DNA of 44,155 bases from Achromobacter sp. RTa (lineage in GTDB: Bacteria > Pseudomonadota > Gammaproteobacteria > Burkholderiales > Burkholderiaceae_B), in assembly GCF_000757485.1 (NCBI RefSeq), contig NZ_JPYO01000034.1:30566-74720 (forward strand), given 5' to 3'. Of the stretch, positions 8,527 to 18,092 are shown piece by piece. The first letter of the stretch is position 1. Every line of letters begins with the position of its first letter. The notes below the pieces were generated by a model. That model was not told the origin of the DNA. It did not search any database and saw only the letters and a program-made list of their open reading frames with translations. Both the position numbers and the translations under genes were made by a program.

Positions 8527-8766
8527 ATTTTGAAATTTACAATTAGATGCAAAATATCCAGGCCAGCCACGTCGCCGAAGAAGAGGCCCAGTTAGCGATC
8601 GGCGACGATCAAAATCCGCCAATTCCAGCAAAAACCACTCCTAAACCCCTCTAATTCCGGCAATACCCCCTGCATTGCGCAAACCGCGCACAGCTTCTTA
8701 CGATCCGCCGATCCAGCCCTTGCCCAGCAAGCGGTTCGATTCCGCAAGACCGACAGGAGCCCGTTC

Positions 8767-9783
8767 ATGCAGACCGCCTACATCCCCGTCCCGACTGCCG
8801 CCAAACCGGCGACCGCGCCCGCCTGGAACGCCGCCGGCATCATGGCGCTCTATGAGATGCCGTTCATGGACCTGGTTTTCCGCGCCCAGCAGACGCACCG
8901 CGCGCATTTCGATCCGAACGCCATCCAGCTGTCCAGCCTGCTCTCGATCAAGACCGGCGGCTGTCCCGAGGATTGCGCCTATTGCCCGCAGTCCTCGCAC
9001 TACGACACCGGCCTGGACGCGGACAAGCTGATGCCGCTGGAAGACGTGGTGGCCGCGGCGCGCGCCGCTCAGGCCGGCGGCGCGCAGCGCTTCTGCATGG
9101 GCGCCGCGTGGCGCAGCCCCAAGCCGCATCATCTGGACGCCGTGGCCGAGATGGTCAGCGCCGTCAAGGCGCTGGGCCTGGAAACCTGCGTCACCCTGGG
9201 CATGCTGCGCGCAGGGCAGGCCGAGCAGCTCAAGGAGGCCGGCCTGGACTACTACAACCACAACCTGGACACCTCGCCCGAGTTCTACGGCAAGATCATT
9301 TCCACCCGCACCTACCAGGACCGCCTGGACACGCTGGACCGGGTGCGTGACGCCGGCATCAGCGTATGCTGCGGCGGCATCGTCGGCATGGGCGAATCGC
9401 GGCGCGAGCGCGCTGGCCTGATCGCCCAACTGGCCAGCATGGAGCCCTATCCCGAATCCGTGCCGATCAACAATCTCGTCCAGGTGGAAGGCACGCCGCT
9501 GGCCGGCGTGGAGGCGCTGGACCCCTTCGAGTTCGTGCGCACCATCGCGGTGGCCCGGATCGCCATGCCGCGCGCCGCGGTGCGGCTGTCGGCCGGCCGC
9601 GAAGCCATGGACGACGCGCTGCAAGCCCTGTGCTTCATGGCGGGCGCCAACTCGATGTTCTACGGCGACGCGCTGCTGACCACCGCCAATCCGCAGATGG
9701 AAGCCGACCAGCGCCTGCTGGCGCGCCTGGGCATGCGGATCGACGCAGCCCAACATACCGCGGAAGCCGCGCCGTGCCGTTGA
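8767..9783 (+). CDS. bioB: biotin synthase
   Basis: A radical-SAM enzyme that inserts sulfur into dethiobiotin to make biotin. The 338-residue protein carries the radical-SAM motif CPEDCAYC (Cys66, Cys70, Cys73), the [16 protein letters not shown] segment, and further cysteines plus the RLSAGRE arginine motif of the auxiliary [2Fe-2S] cluster. The start at 8767 follows an AGGAG site. The other bio genes are not adjacent. The 240-nt gap upstream (8527-8766) starts with an AT-rich stretch (ATTTTG/CAAAAT, 17 apart) but I see no convincing BirA operator. Confidence 0.96.
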   Translation: MQTAYIPVPTAAKPATAPAWNAAGIMALYEMPFMDLVFRAQQTHRAHFDPNAIQLSSLLSIKTGGCPEDCAYCPQSSHYDTGLDADKLMPLEDVVAAARAAQAGGAQRFCMGAAWRSPKPHHLDAVAEMVSAVKALGLETCVTLGMLRAGQAEQLKEAGLDYYNHNLDTSPEFYGKIISTRTYQDRLDTLDRVRDAGISVCCGGIVGMGESRRERAGLIAQLASMEPYPESVPINNLVQVEGTPLAGVEALDPFEFVRTIAVARIAMPRAAVRLSAGREAMDDALQALCFMAGANSMFYGDALLTTANPQMEADQRLLARLGMRIDAAQHTAEAAPCR

Positions 9784-10655
9784 CCCCGGGCCTGCTCTAC
9801 CTGCTTGCCAGCGTCGCCTGCAGCGTCACGGTGGCCGTGCTGCTGAAGCTGGCCCGGCGCTGGCAGGTGGACGTGCGGCAGGCCATCGCCATGAACTACC
9901 TGGTGGCCGCCCTGCTCTGCTGGGCCGTGCTGCGGCCGGATCCGGCCGGCCTGCTTGCGCCGAAGACCCCCTGGATGGTGCTGGCCGGGCTGGGCATCCT
10001 GCTGCCCAGCGTGTTCCTGGCGATGGCGGCGGCCGTGCGCCACGCGGGCATCGTGCGCAGCGACGCCGCGCAACGCCTGTCGCTCTTCATTCCGTTGCTG
10101 GCGGCGTTCCTGCTGTTCGGCGAGCCGCCCAGCGGCCGCAAGCTGGCCGCGACCGTGCTGGCCGCCGGCGCGCTGTATTGCCTGTTGCGCCGCGCCGCCC
10201 CGGCTTCGGCCCCCACGGGCGGCGAAGCCGGCGGCGGCCGCGCGGCCTGGGCCTGGCCGCTGGCCGTCTGGCTGGGCTATGGCGTCATCGACATTCTGTT
10301 CAAGCAGATGGCGCGCGCGGGCACGGCGTTCGCGGGCGGGCTGCTCCTGGCGTTCGTCATCGCGGGCCTGCTGATGCTGGCCTACCTGCTGCTGCGCCGG
10401 GTTCGCTGCCGAACCAGGCACCTGGCCGCCGGCGTGGCGCTGGGGCTGGCGAACTTCGGCAACATCCTGACCTACATCCGCGCGCACCAATCGCTGCCCG
10501 AACATCCCGCGCTGGTGTTCGCATCGATGAACATGGGGGTGATCACGCTGGGCACGCTGGTTGGCGCGCTGGCCTTCCGCGAACCGCTGTCGCGCATGAA
10601 CGCGCTGGGCATCGCCCTGGCCCTGGCCGCCATTGTGCTGATGGCGCCCTGGTAA
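9774..10655 (+). CDS. EamA/DMT-type transporter
   Basis: A ~293-residue polytopic membrane protein with about ten hydrophobic helices in two EamA-like halves, of the drug/metabolite transporter superfamily. A short hydrophilic Gly/Ala/Arg linker near residue 150 separates the halves. There is no ATG near the N-terminus. GTG 9774 overlaps the end of bioB by 10 nt; TTG 9780 is an alternative. The overlap suggests cotranscription with bioB. The substrate is unknown. Biotin-pathway transport is only a positional guess. Confidence 0.82.
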   Translation: MPLTPGLLYLLASVACSVTVAVLLKLARRWQVDVRQAIAMNYLVAALLCWAVLRPDPAGLLAPKTPWMVLAGLGILLPSVFLAMAAAVRHAGIVRSDAAQRLSLFIPLLAAFLLFGEPPSGRKLAATVLAAGALYCLLRRAAPASAPTGGEAGGGRAAWAWPLAVWLGYGVIDILFKQMARAGTAFAGGLLLAFVIAGLLMLAYLLLRRVRCRTRHLAAGVALGLANFGNILTYIRAHQSLPEHPALVFASMNMGVITLGTLVGALAFREPLSRMNALGIALALAAIVLMAPW

Positions 10656-10665
10656 GGGCGCCATC
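10640..10665. terminator. hairpin overlapping the stop codon of the EamA gene
   Basis: A perfect 10-bp stem (GATGGCGCCC 10640-10649, GGGCGCCATC 10656-10665) with a 6-nt loop that contains the stop codon. It lies between two convergent genes. No T run is present. Confidence 0.5.
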
Positions 10666-10671
10666 CGGGGC

Positions 10672-12039
10672 TCAGGTGCCGGTGCGGGCCTCGCGCCCCG
10701 CATCGGCCTCGTCTTCGTTCTCGGCCTCCTCCGCCGGCACGGCCTCGGCCACCGGGGCGACGCTCGCGGGATCGGGCTGCGCCATTTCCATGGCGATGTC
10801 GTTCTCGGGGTCCACGCGGGGATCGAGCACGGCCGCGGCGGGCGAGCTTTGCAGGGTGTCGGGCATGGGCACGAAATGCGTCGGCGCCTCTTCGACCTGG
10901 TGCGCCCCGGTAACGCGGGTGGGACGCACGTGCCAGACCAGGATGACGGCGCAGGCCGAGGTGAACACGTAGTACATGCTGGGGCCGGCCAGCGACATCA
11001 GCACGCCCGCGATCATGGGACCCACGCAGGCTCCGACGCCGTAGGTCATCAGCAGCACGGCCGACAGGCTGACGCGGCGCTCGGACTCGACGTGGTCATT
11101 GGCGAACGCCGCGCCCAGCGGATACAGGGTGAACTGCAGCACGCCGAAGACACAGGACATGGCGACCAGCGCCCAGTACGGCAGCGCGATCCAGCCCCAC
11201 ATGACGGCGGGCAGCAGCACCAGCAGCAAGGCGTTGAAGCGGATCAGCCCAGCCCGGTTGATGCGGTCGGACAGCCAGCCCATGGGCCATTGCGACAGCA
11301 GGCCGGCCGTCACGGCTGCGGCCACGAAGATGGCCGCCTGCGAGGTCGACAAGCCGTGCTTGGCCGCATACACGGCGGCCAGGCCGTAGAACGCGCCGGA
11401 AAGATTGCCTGCCACGAACAGCACCGTCATCGACAGCGGCACGCGCCGCATGAAGAAGCGGATGTCCAATGGCGCCGGCAGCGGCGTGGGCGGGTGGGAA
11501 CGGGCCGTGACGGCGATGGGCACCAGGCACAGCACCAGGCACATCGCCACCAGCGTCAGGGGCCGCAAGTCCAGGGTGGCGTACGCGGTCAGGGCGAGCT
11601 GCCCCAGCACCGTGCCCAGGCCGGACACGACCATGTAGACGGAGAAGACCCGCCCGCGCTGGTGGTTTTCGGTCTGCTCGTTGAGCCAGCTCTCGATCAC
11701 CATGAACTCGGTCACCATGACGATGCCGGAAATGACACGGAACACCAGCCACAGCGGCATGGAATCGACCAGCGTCTGGGCCAGGATCATGCTGGTGGCG
11801 ATGGCCGCGCAGGCCACGAAGGCCCGGATGTGGCCCACGCGGATGATCAGCCGGTGGCCGAGGCGCGCGCCGCACACCAGGCCCAGGTAGTAGCCGGCGA
11901 TCAGCGCGCCGATCCACACTTCGCTGACGGACTGCGCCGTCAGCCGGAGCCCCATATAGGTATTGAAAAGACCCGTGCCGATCAGCATCAGCAAGGTCGC
12001 GAAGTACAGAGAGGAGAATGAAGAGAGCGTGGCAAGCAT
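10672..12039 (-). CDS. MFS transporter, YcaD-like
   Basis: A 455-residue major facilitator superfamily protein with about twelve hydrophobic helices. The ESWLNEQTENHQRGRVFSVYMVV segment resembles the E. coli YcaD family. The C-terminus carries a ~70-residue hydrophilic, acidic, Ala/Pro-rich tail after the last helix, which is unusual for the family. The start at 12039 (MLATLSSF) was chosen because the longer frame upstream has no MFS-like sequence and runs across the palindrome at 12064-12099. The substrate is unknown. Confidence 0.85.
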   Translation of the reverse strand: MLATLSSFSSLYFATLLMLIGTGLFNTYMGLRLTAQSVSEVWIGALIAGYYLGLVCGARLGHRLIIRVGHIRAFVACAAIATSMILAQTLVDSMPLWLVFRVISGIVMVTEFMVIESWLNEQTENHQRGRVFSVYMVVSGLGTVLGQLALTAYATLDLRPLTLVAMCLVLCLVPIAVTARSHPPTPLPAPLDIRFFMRRVPLSMTVLFVAGNLSGAFYGLAAVYAAKHGLSTSQAAIFVAAAVTAGLLSQWPMGWLSDRINRAGLIRFNALLLVLLPAVMWGWIALPYWALVAMSCVFGVLQFTLYPLGAAFANDHVESERRVSLSAVLLMTYGVGACVGPMIAGVLMSLAGPSMYYVFTSACAVILVWHVRPTRVTGAHQVEEAPTHFVPMPDTLQSSPAAAVLDPRVDPENDIAMEMAQPDPASVAPVAEAVPAEEAENEDEADAGREARTGT

Positions 12040-12063
12040 GGCGTCGGCAACCGCTGCTGGCGG

Positions 12064-12099
12064 CAGCGCTGCGGGCCGCCATGGCGGCCCGCAGCGCTG
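12064..12099. repeat. 36-bp perfect palindrome
   Basis: Two exact 18-nt half-sites (CAGCGCTGCGGGCCGCCA and its complement) meet with no spacer between the peroxiredoxin stop and the MFS start on the minus strand. As RNA it would form a hairpin of about 16 bp with a 4-nt loop. There is no T run after it, so it may act as a terminator or RNA stabiliser for the peroxiredoxin mRNA. Confidence 0.85.
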
Positions 12100-12125
12100 A
12101 GCGGTAAAACAGGAACTGCGTAGGA

Positions 12126-12629
12126 TCAGACTTGCGACAGCATCGTGGCGGCGTCGCTGACTTCGAACTTGCCAGCCGCTTCGACGTTCAACTGCTTGAC
12201 CACGCCGTCGACGATCAGCGCCGAGTAGCGCTGCGAGCGCACGCCCATGCCGCGCTGGACCAGGTCCAGCTCCAGGCCCAGCGCCTGGGTCCACAGCGCC
12301 GAGCCGTCGGCCAGCATGCGGACCTTGCCATCGGTCTTCTGTTCGCGGCCCCAGGCGCCCATGACGAACGCATCGTTGACGGACACGCACCAGATTTCAT
12401 CGACGCCCTTGGCCTTCAGGGCCGCGGCCTGCTCCACGTAGCCCGGCAGATGCTTGGCCGAGCAGGTAGGCGTGAAGGCGCCGGGCACGGCAAACAGCGC
12501 GATGGTCTTGCCGCGCGCCAGGTCGGAGACCTGGAAGGCGTTGGGGCCCAGCGAGCAGCCGGCGGTTTCGGTTTCGATGAATTCGGTCAGGGTGCCATCC
12601 GGCACGCGGTCGCCGACTTTGATCGTCAT
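12126..12629 (-). CDS. peroxiredoxin, Prx5 type (thiol peroxidase)
   Basis: A 167-residue cytosolic peroxidase that reduces hydrogen or organic peroxides using a thiol donor. The peroxidatic Cys56 lies in PGAFTPTCSAKHLPGY, the Prx5 signature. Two other cysteines are present (Cys25, Cys81). The start at 12629 is preceded by GGAG and gives the usual family length; the open frame upstream is not family-like. A minus-strand TATGAT hexamer near 12690 may be its -10. The divergent gap 12630-12871 shows no clear regulator site. Confidence 0.94.
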   Translation of the reverse strand: MTIKVGDRVPDGTLTEFIETETAGCSLGPNAFQVSDLARGKTIALFAVPGAFTPTCSAKHLPGYVEQAAALKAKGVDEIWCVSVNDAFVMGAWGREQKTDGKVRMLADGSALWTQALGLELDLVQRGMGVRSQRYSALIVDGVVKQLNVEAAGKFEVSDAATMLSQV

Positions 12630-12871
12630 GTGAATCTCCAGGGTGTGAGGGGCAATGCATTGGGGCAGGATCGCCCCACAGGCTCCATCATAGTTCCTGC
12701 GCGGCCGGACTGCTGCCGGCCAGCGGCGGGGAAAAGAAGATGCACAGTCTGAAACGACTCCACACCGCCCTCTCATGGCCTCGAAACGGCGGATTGCCAT
12801 AATCTTGTGTTGGAAATCCTTGCCCGCCAACGCCGCCGACAGGCGCGCGGGCGCCAAGCGGAGATTCACCG

Positions 12872-13294
12872 ATGCGCAAGATATTGACCGGCCTGGCCTG
12901 GGTGCTGGGCGCAGCCGCTCCGGCCTGGGCGGCCCCCGATGCCAGCGAACAGATCCAGTACGACTCCTTCATCACGGCCGCGGGCGCGTCCAACGGCGCG
13001 GCGCGCGCCTGCGGCGCCTCCGAGCCCGACCTGGCCCAGCATCAGTCCACCGCCCGCAAGAACCTGCTCCAGTACGCCCAGGAATACGGCTTTGCCGCGG
13101 GCGGCTACGATGCGTTGTTCAAGAAGGGGCAGGCCGAGGGCAAGACGATGATGGACGAGATGAAACGTTCCGGCGTGGACGGCTGCCGGGGCGTCCTGGG
13201 CGACTTCCAGAACGAACGCGTGATGGATTACGAGGACATGAAGAAGGCGCTGGCGGAGGTCAATGACGGCTTGCCCGGGGAAGATGCGAAGTAG
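12872..13294 (+). CDS. small exported protein of unknown function
   Basis: A 140-residue protein with a clear Sec signal peptide (MRKILTGLAWVLGAAAPAWA-A, cleavage near residue 20). The mature part is hydrophilic and predicted helical, with only two cysteines (about residues 47 and 103), which could form a disulfide in the periplasm. I do not recognise a family. It has a GCGGAG-type ribosome site and ends just before the GTGTC-N-GACACC palindrome cluster. It stands alone and is divergent from the peroxiredoxin. Confidence 0.75.
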   Translation: MRKILTGLAWVLGAAAPAWAAPDASEQIQYDSFITAAGASNGAARACGASEPDLAQHQSTARKNLLQYAQEYGFAAGGYDALFKKGQAEGKTMMDEMKRSGVDGCRGVLGDFQNERVMDYEDMKKALAEVNDGLPGEDAK

Positions 13295-13300
13295 TCTTTC

Positions 13301-13464
13301 GGGTGTCTGACACCCGCGAGGCGCCTGGGCATGTCGACGGGCATTTCCTGGGGTGTCAGGCACCTGCCGCCTCAGTCAGTGTCTGACACCTGCCGCATCA
13401 GCCTGTGTCTGACACCCCGAGACCATCCTGTGCGCCAGGAGTCTCCCCCCGGGGGTCTGACACC
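13301..13464. repeat. cluster of five GTGTC-T-GACACC palindromes
   Basis: Five copies of an odd palindrome, consensus GGTGTCTGACACC, sit at about 13301-13315 (perfect, 7-bp arms), 13353-13364, 13379-13390, 13405-13417 and 13453-13464. Copies two to four are spaced exactly 26 bp apart and share the linker CTGCCGC-TCAG, forming a short tandem array. They fill the gap between two convergent genes. Confidence 0.85.
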
Positions 13465-13487
13465 AACCAGCTCACGAGCCCCGCCCC

Positions 13488-14366
13488 TCAAAGCCCGTTC
13501 TGCTTGAACCAGTCCAGCATCCGGGTCCAGGCCTGTTCCGCCTCCGCCTTGCGGTACGACGGCCGGTAATCCGCGTGGAACGCATGCGGGGCGTCGGGAT
13601 AGACGTCGATCCGGGACGCCTTGGCCGCCGCGGGCCCCTGGGCCAGCGCGATCCGCATGCGGTCCACGTCGGCCTGCGATATGCCCGCGTCTTTGCCGCC
13701 GTAGGCGCCCAGGACGGGCGCTTTCAGCTCGTTCACCAGGCTGAGCACGGACTTGGGCTTCAGGTCGCTGGGCTCGCCGGCCAATTGGCCGTACCAGGCC
13801 GCGCCGGCTTTCAGCTTGGGATTGTGCGCGGCGTATAGCCAGACCTGGCGGCCGCCCCAGCAGAAACCCAGTATTCCCAGCTTGCCTGGATCGCCTCCGT
13901 TGGCGGCGGCCCAGGCCGCGGTGGCGTCCAGGTCGCCCTGGACCTGGGCGTCCGGCACCTTTCCGATCACCTCCGCCTGGAGCTTGGGAATATCGGTGTA
14001 TTTGGAGGGATCGCCCTGCCGGGCGAACAGTTCGGGCGCGACGGCCAGGTAGCCCAGATGGGCCAGCCGTCGGCAAACGTCCTGGATGTATTCATGCACT
14101 CCGAATATCTCCGACACCACCATCAGCGTCGGCAGGTTCTTCTTGCCCTGCGGCGCCGCGCGGTAGGCGGGGATCTTGCCGTCCTGGGCGGGGATGTCGA
14201 TCTTGCCCGCCACAAGGCCGTCGGCTTTCGTGGAAATGGCCGTCTGCGCCACGGCCTGGCCGGCCGCCAGCGAAAATCCGGCCGCCACCGAAGTGGCGAT
14301 GAAGCCCCGCCGGTCCAGCTTCAGGGGCGGAAGCAGGCTGTCGAATTGCGCGTCCTGGTCTTTCAT
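13488..14366 (-). CDS. dienelactone hydrolase family protein, Tat-exported
   Basis: A 292-residue alpha/beta hydrolase of the dienelactone hydrolase family. Residues 18-24 (LDRRGFI) followed by a hydrophobic stretch and AVAQ form a twin-arginine signal, so it acts in the periplasm. The triad fits Cys169 in GFCWGG, Asp226 and His261 (APHAFH), with Glu86 in SEIFG where the family has its gating glutamate. The start at 14366 follows AGGAG. Periplasmic members differ from the cytosolic chlorocatechol-pathway enzyme, and the substrate here is unknown. Confidence 0.9.
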   Translation of the reverse strand: MKDQDAQFDSLLPPLKLDRRGFIATSVAAGFSLAAGQAVAQTAISTKADGLVAGKIDIPAQDGKIPAYRAAPQGKKNLPTLMVVSEIFGVHEYIQDVCRRLAHLGYLAVAPELFARQGDPSKYTDIPKLQAEVIGKVPDAQVQGDLDATAAWAAANGGDPGKLGILGFCWGGRQVWLYAAHNPKLKAGAAWYGQLAGEPSDLKPKSVLSLVNELKAPVLGAYGGKDAGISQADVDRMRIALAQGPAAAKASRIDVYPDAPHAFHADYRPSYRKAEAEQAWTRMLDWFKQNGL

Positions 14367-14426
14367 CGAGCGTCTCCTGGCAAAGGCCGGCCAGGGGCGC
14401 CCGAGCGCCCCCGCGGCCAGCCTGGT

Positions 14427-17400
14427 TCACTTCAGGGAGAAGTCCACGCGCGAGGGCTGCCCCTCGTCCTCGATGCCATCGGCGTCAAGCTGCGGCGCAA
14501 TGATGAACACCCGTTCCGCGAGTCCTTCCTGGGCTTGCAGCTTCTCATAAACCGCCTGCGCGCGGGCATCCGCCAATTGCCGCAGCTGCTCTTCGCCGAC
14601 GGGCGCCACGCTGCGCAGCATCTCCTCCATCTGCTCCGCCGGCACGGACTTGGCCATGCCGATGAAGTTGCGCGGCTTGTCCTTGATGTCCGTATCGTCG
14701 TAGACCTCTTCCAGGTACTTGGCGCGCTCCGCGGCCGATACCTGGACCCCGGCCGGGTTCGGCTTCTTGCCGCGCGGGGCGGTGTCGGCTGCCTTGGCGG
14801 CGCGGATCTGGCCGTCGACCCAGGCCTGGCGCAGGCCTTCCATGTCGGTCTTGGGGTCGGCGCGGCCGCTGATGTCCATTTTCAGCGCGGGACGGTCCAG
14901 GAGCGCCTTGGTCAGCGTGTCGATGCGCTGCACGCTGTCGTCCGTCAAGGCCGCGCTGCCGGGCGCGAACTCGACGTAGGACAGCTCCTCGCCGCCGCCG
15001 AAGGCCGAGGCCAGCAGGCTGAAAGGCGAGGTCACGGCCTTGACCACCAGGTTCATCAGCACGCGGACCACGATGCCGCCCACCGAGAACTCAGGGTCGT
15101 CCAGCGATCCGGAAATCGGCAGGTTGATGTCGATATTGCCGCGCGCATCCTTCAGCAGGGCCACGGCCAGCAGCACGGGCAGCTTGGTCGCGTCGGGGCT
15201 GTTGGTCTTGTCGCCGAAGGTCAGCTGGTTGAGCACGACGTGATTGGAAGCCTGCAGCGCGCGGTCCTTGATCTTGTATTCCAGGTCGACCGAGAGCTTG
15301 CCGCGCTTGATGGGATAGCCCACGTACTTGGCGGAATAGGTATTGAAGCGCGGCAGGTCCACGCCCTTGGCCGAGGCCTTCAGGTCCAGCGACAGGTACT
15401 TGGCGAACGGCTGCACGATGCCGCTGATCGACAGGGGCGCCGTCGTGTAGACGCGGCCCGTGACCTTTACCTTTGCGGGCTGGGGATTGGTGGACGAGAC
15501 CGCCGTGATCGATCCCTCGACGCTGGATAGTTCCGCCACGTAGTTGGGCTTCACGAAGCGGTCGGTGAAAGTCATGCGGCCGCGCTTCAGGGTGACGCTG
15601 TTGACCGCGATGTCCGGCATGGCGCTGGACCCGCCCTTGGCGGCCGGCTCCGCGGGCGGCGCGCTGCGGCGGCCCGGCGTTTGCGTGTCCTGCGTGATGG
15701 AGCCGCCCGCCTGGCCCGGCGCTGCCACCAGGTCCATGACGTTCAGGCGCCCTTGCGCATTGAGCAGCACGCGGCCGTAGAAGTCTTCCAGCGCGATGTC
15801 TCCCAGCTTGGCGCCGATCTTGTCGCCCGCAACCGAGATATCCATGCCGGAGAAGCCCAGCCGCTTCCAGTTCAGGAAATCGTCGTTGTTGACGCGGTCC
15901 TGGAGATCCACGCCCGTGATCTCGACGCCGCCTTTCCAGCTGGCCTTCATCGGCGCGTTGCCGGCCGCGGCCGCGAACTCCGCATTGCCCTTCGCGCCCA
16001 GCGTCACGGCGCGCACCGTGGCGTTCAGGCTGGAGGCCGCGTATGGCGCAAAAGAGGCGACGTTCAGTTCGGACAGGTCCACGGACGTCTTCACCGTCAG
16101 CGGCTGCGGCGTGAAGGCGCCCTTCAGGTCCAGCTTGCCGTTGCCCTGGATACCCGCCGCCGCCAGGGTGAAGTTGCTCTGCCCCGGCCCCATGGCAAGG
16201 CGGTCGGCGGTCACGCGCAGGCTTTGCAGCGCGATGTCCAGCGCGGGCTTGAGAGATTCGTCGCGCGCCTTGAACTGGGTAAGGTCCGCCTGCACCGCGG
16301 TCGCGGATGCGTCCACGGCGCCGTTGGCCTCGCGCACGTGCACCTGGGCCGTCGCGCCCAGGCGGCCATCGAGCAGCGAGACCGGCGCCGCGCTGCGGAC
16401 GGCCGGAGCCAGGGGCGCCAGCGCGATGTTGCCCAGGCGCACGCCCAACTCCAGCGACAGCGGCTTGAGGACCAGCGGCCCCTTGGCGCGCAGCCAGCCG
16501 CCGTCGGTGCTGTTGTCCATGGTCAGCCACAGATTAATGGGTTCGTCCTTCACTTGCGGCAGGGCCACGCCTTCGACCGTGGCAGCCAGGCCGGTCATGA
16601 CGTAGTCCAGCTTGCTGATCGCATCGGTAACGTAGACCTCGCCCTCGTGCAGGTTGAAGGCGTCCAGCGCCACCTTCCATTCCTCGGGCGCCGCGGCGGG
16701 AACTGCCGGCGCGGCGGGAACTGCCGGCGCGGCGGGCGTGGCGGCGGGATCCGCGGGAGCGGAAGCCTGGGCGGGAGCCGCGGCAGGTTCAGCCGCCTGC
16801 GCGGCTGCGGGCGCTGCGCCCGCGGCAGCCGCCGGGTCCGCCGCGGCCTTCCTGGGATCCAGGCCGCTGGCCTTGCGGAGCTTGTCCGCCACGGGCGTTG
16901 CGGTGGGCTCGACGCCGCCCAGCTGCTTCAGTTGGGCGACCACGTCCAGCCAGTTCAGGTGCTCGTTGGCGTAGCGCCGCACGTGGATCTGCGGCGCCCA
17001 AAGGCCCACCTCGCCCACGTAGGCGCGGCGCGCTATCGGCTCGAGTTCCAGCCGGGTGACGGTCAGCGCGCTCCATGCCGCCAGGCCTTGGCCGGCGGTA
17101 TCGCGCAGGTCGAACCGGCGCAGCCCCAGGTCGCCGACGACGCGGATCTTGGGCGGCGCATCCTTGGGTTGCTCGAACACCACCTGCAGATTGGAATCCA
17201 GCAGCGCGCTTTCGAGCTTGAACGGCAGGGGCATGGGCCAGACGTCCGCCCATTTTTCGAGCTGCAGGCCGTTGAACGCAACCTGCAGCGTGGACGAAGG
17301 CACCTCGTCGAAGGGACGGGCCACGCCGGTCAGGTCGAAGGGACTGCCGTTGATGCGCAGGTGCAGGCGGGGCTGCACGTCGATGTCGGTGGCGTAGCCG

Positions 17401-17987
17401 AAGGTCGAAATGAAGGGCACGCCCACGCCCAGCTCGTCCACGACCTGCTTGCGGCCGGTAACCTTGTCATCCAGCGTGATGGAGCCGTTCTCGATCACCA
17501 TGTTGTTCAGCGAGAAGCGGGGCAGCCCTTCATCCGGCTTGGGCGGCTCCTCGGGCTTGGCCGCGGCCAATTCGGCCACGCGTTGCTGAATATCAGAGAA
17601 ATTGAAGCGGGTGACGTCCTCGCGCACGATAGCGATGTTAGGCTCGCGCAGCGTCAAGCGATCGACGACGGGCGCAAACCAGAACAGCGAGGTCCAGGCG
17701 GCGCTGGCGTCCAGTTCGGCCAGCGTCAGCAGCGGAGTCTGCGAGCCGGGCTGGGCCACGGCCAGGTCGCGCGCGCGGATGGTCAGCGTGAACGGGTTGA
17801 AGGTGATCTTGCCGACGGAGACGTCGCGGCCGATCATTTTGGAGACGTCCTGGGTCAGGACGTTGCCCAGCACCTTGGGGACTTGCCAGGCAGCGACGCC
17901 GAAGAGGATCAGTATGAATGCCGCAATGCCCAGAAGAATTTTGCCGACCCGGCGTGTCAACCGAAGCTTAGGCATCCGCAAGGGCAT
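14427..17987 (-). CDS. AsmA-like DUF748 envelope protein
   Basis: A 1186-residue protein with one N-terminal transmembrane helix (about residues 14-34) and a very long periplasmic part. It has the AsmA/DUF748 beginning (IGRDVSVGKITFNPFTLTI) and repeated beta-rich segments. An Ala/Pro linker lies near residues 375-430, and an OmpA-like C-terminal region includes FAPGSAALTDDSVQRID and ISGRADP. Proteins of this superfamily are linked to lipid transport and outer-membrane assembly; the exact role here is inference. The start at 17987 is preceded by AGGAG. The linker is encoded by an 18-bp tandem repeat (16693-16736). Confidence 0.88.
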   Translation of the reverse strand: MPLRMPKLRLTRRVGKILLGIAAFILILFGVAAWQVPKVLGNVLTQDVSKMIGRDVSVGKITFNPFTLTIRARDLAVAQPGSQTPLLTLAELDASAAWTSLFWFAPVVDRLTLREPNIAIVREDVTRFNFSDIQQRVAELAAAKPEEPPKPDEGLPRFSLNNMVIENGSITLDDKVTGRKQVVDELGVGVPFISTFGYATDIDVQPRLHLRINGSPFDLTGVARPFDEVPSSTLQVAFNGLQLEKWADVWPMPLPFKLESALLDSNLQVVFEQPKDAPPKIRVVGDLGLRRFDLRDTAGQGLAAWSALTVTRLELEPIARRAYVGEVGLWAPQIHVRRYANEHLNWLDVVAQLKQLGGVEPTATPVADKLRKASGLDPRKAAADPAAAAGAAPAAAQAAEPAAAPAQASAPADPAATPAAPAVPAAPAVPAAAPEEWKVALDAFNLHEGEVYVTDAISKLDYVMTGLAATVEGVALPQVKDEPINLWLTMDNSTDGGWLRAKGPLVLKPLSLELGVRLGNIALAPLAPAVRSAAPVSLLDGRLGATAQVHVREANGAVDASATAVQADLTQFKARDESLKPALDIALQSLRVTADRLAMGPGQSNFTLAAAGIQGNGKLDLKGAFTPQPLTVKTSVDLSELNVASFAPYAASSLNATVRAVTLGAKGNAEFAAAAGNAPMKASWKGGVEITGVDLQDRVNNDDFLNWKRLGFSGMDISVAGDKIGAKLGDIALEDFYGRVLLNAQGRLNVMDLVAAPGQAGGSITQDTQTPGRRSAPPAEPAAKGGSSAMPDIAVNSVTLKRGRMTFTDRFVKPNYVAELSSVEGSITAVSSTNPQPAKVKVTGRVYTTAPLSISGIVQPFAKYLSLDLKASAKGVDLPRFNTYSAKYVGYPIKRGKLSVDLEYKIKDRALQASNHVVLNQLTFGDKTNSPDATKLPVLLAVALLKDARGNIDINLPISGSLDDPEFSVGGIVVRVLMNLVVKAVTSPFSLLASAFGGGEELSYVEFAPGSAALTDDSVQRIDTLTKALLDRPALKMDISGRADPKTDMEGLRQAWVDGQIRAAKAADTAPRGKKPNPAGVQVSAAERAKYLEEVYDDTDIKDKPRNFIGMAKSVPAEQMEEMLRSVAPVGEEQLRQLADARAQAVYEKLQAQEGLAERVFIIAPQLDADGIEDEGQPSRVDFSLK
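16693..16736. repeat. 18-bp tandem repeat inside the DUF748 gene
   Basis: Two exact copies of GCGGCGGGAACTGCCGGC and part of a third encode a PAVPAA repeat in the Ala/Pro linker. The unit is a multiple of three, so changes in copy number would keep the frame. Confidence 0.8.
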
Positions 17988-18092
17988 TGCACGTCTCCTG
18001 ATACGAATTGAAGGCCGTGCGATCCCGTCCTTCTAATGACTACAGGCGCGATTATCGCGCCCCCTGCACCGCTCGTCTATCATAGGCGTATC

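Noticed and set aside
8527..8766. Possible BirA operator upstream of bioB
   Set aside because: One AT-rich half-like sequence (TTTACAA near 8536) is present but no second half-site at the expected spacing.
12690..12810. Promoters for the peroxiredoxin and the small exported protein
   Set aside because: TATGAT and CATAAT hexamers are visible but no matching -35 elements; too weak to list as features.
13301..13464. CRISPR array
   Set aside because: The repeats are short palindromes with 26-bp total period and partly conserved linkers, not unique spacers, and no cas genes are present.
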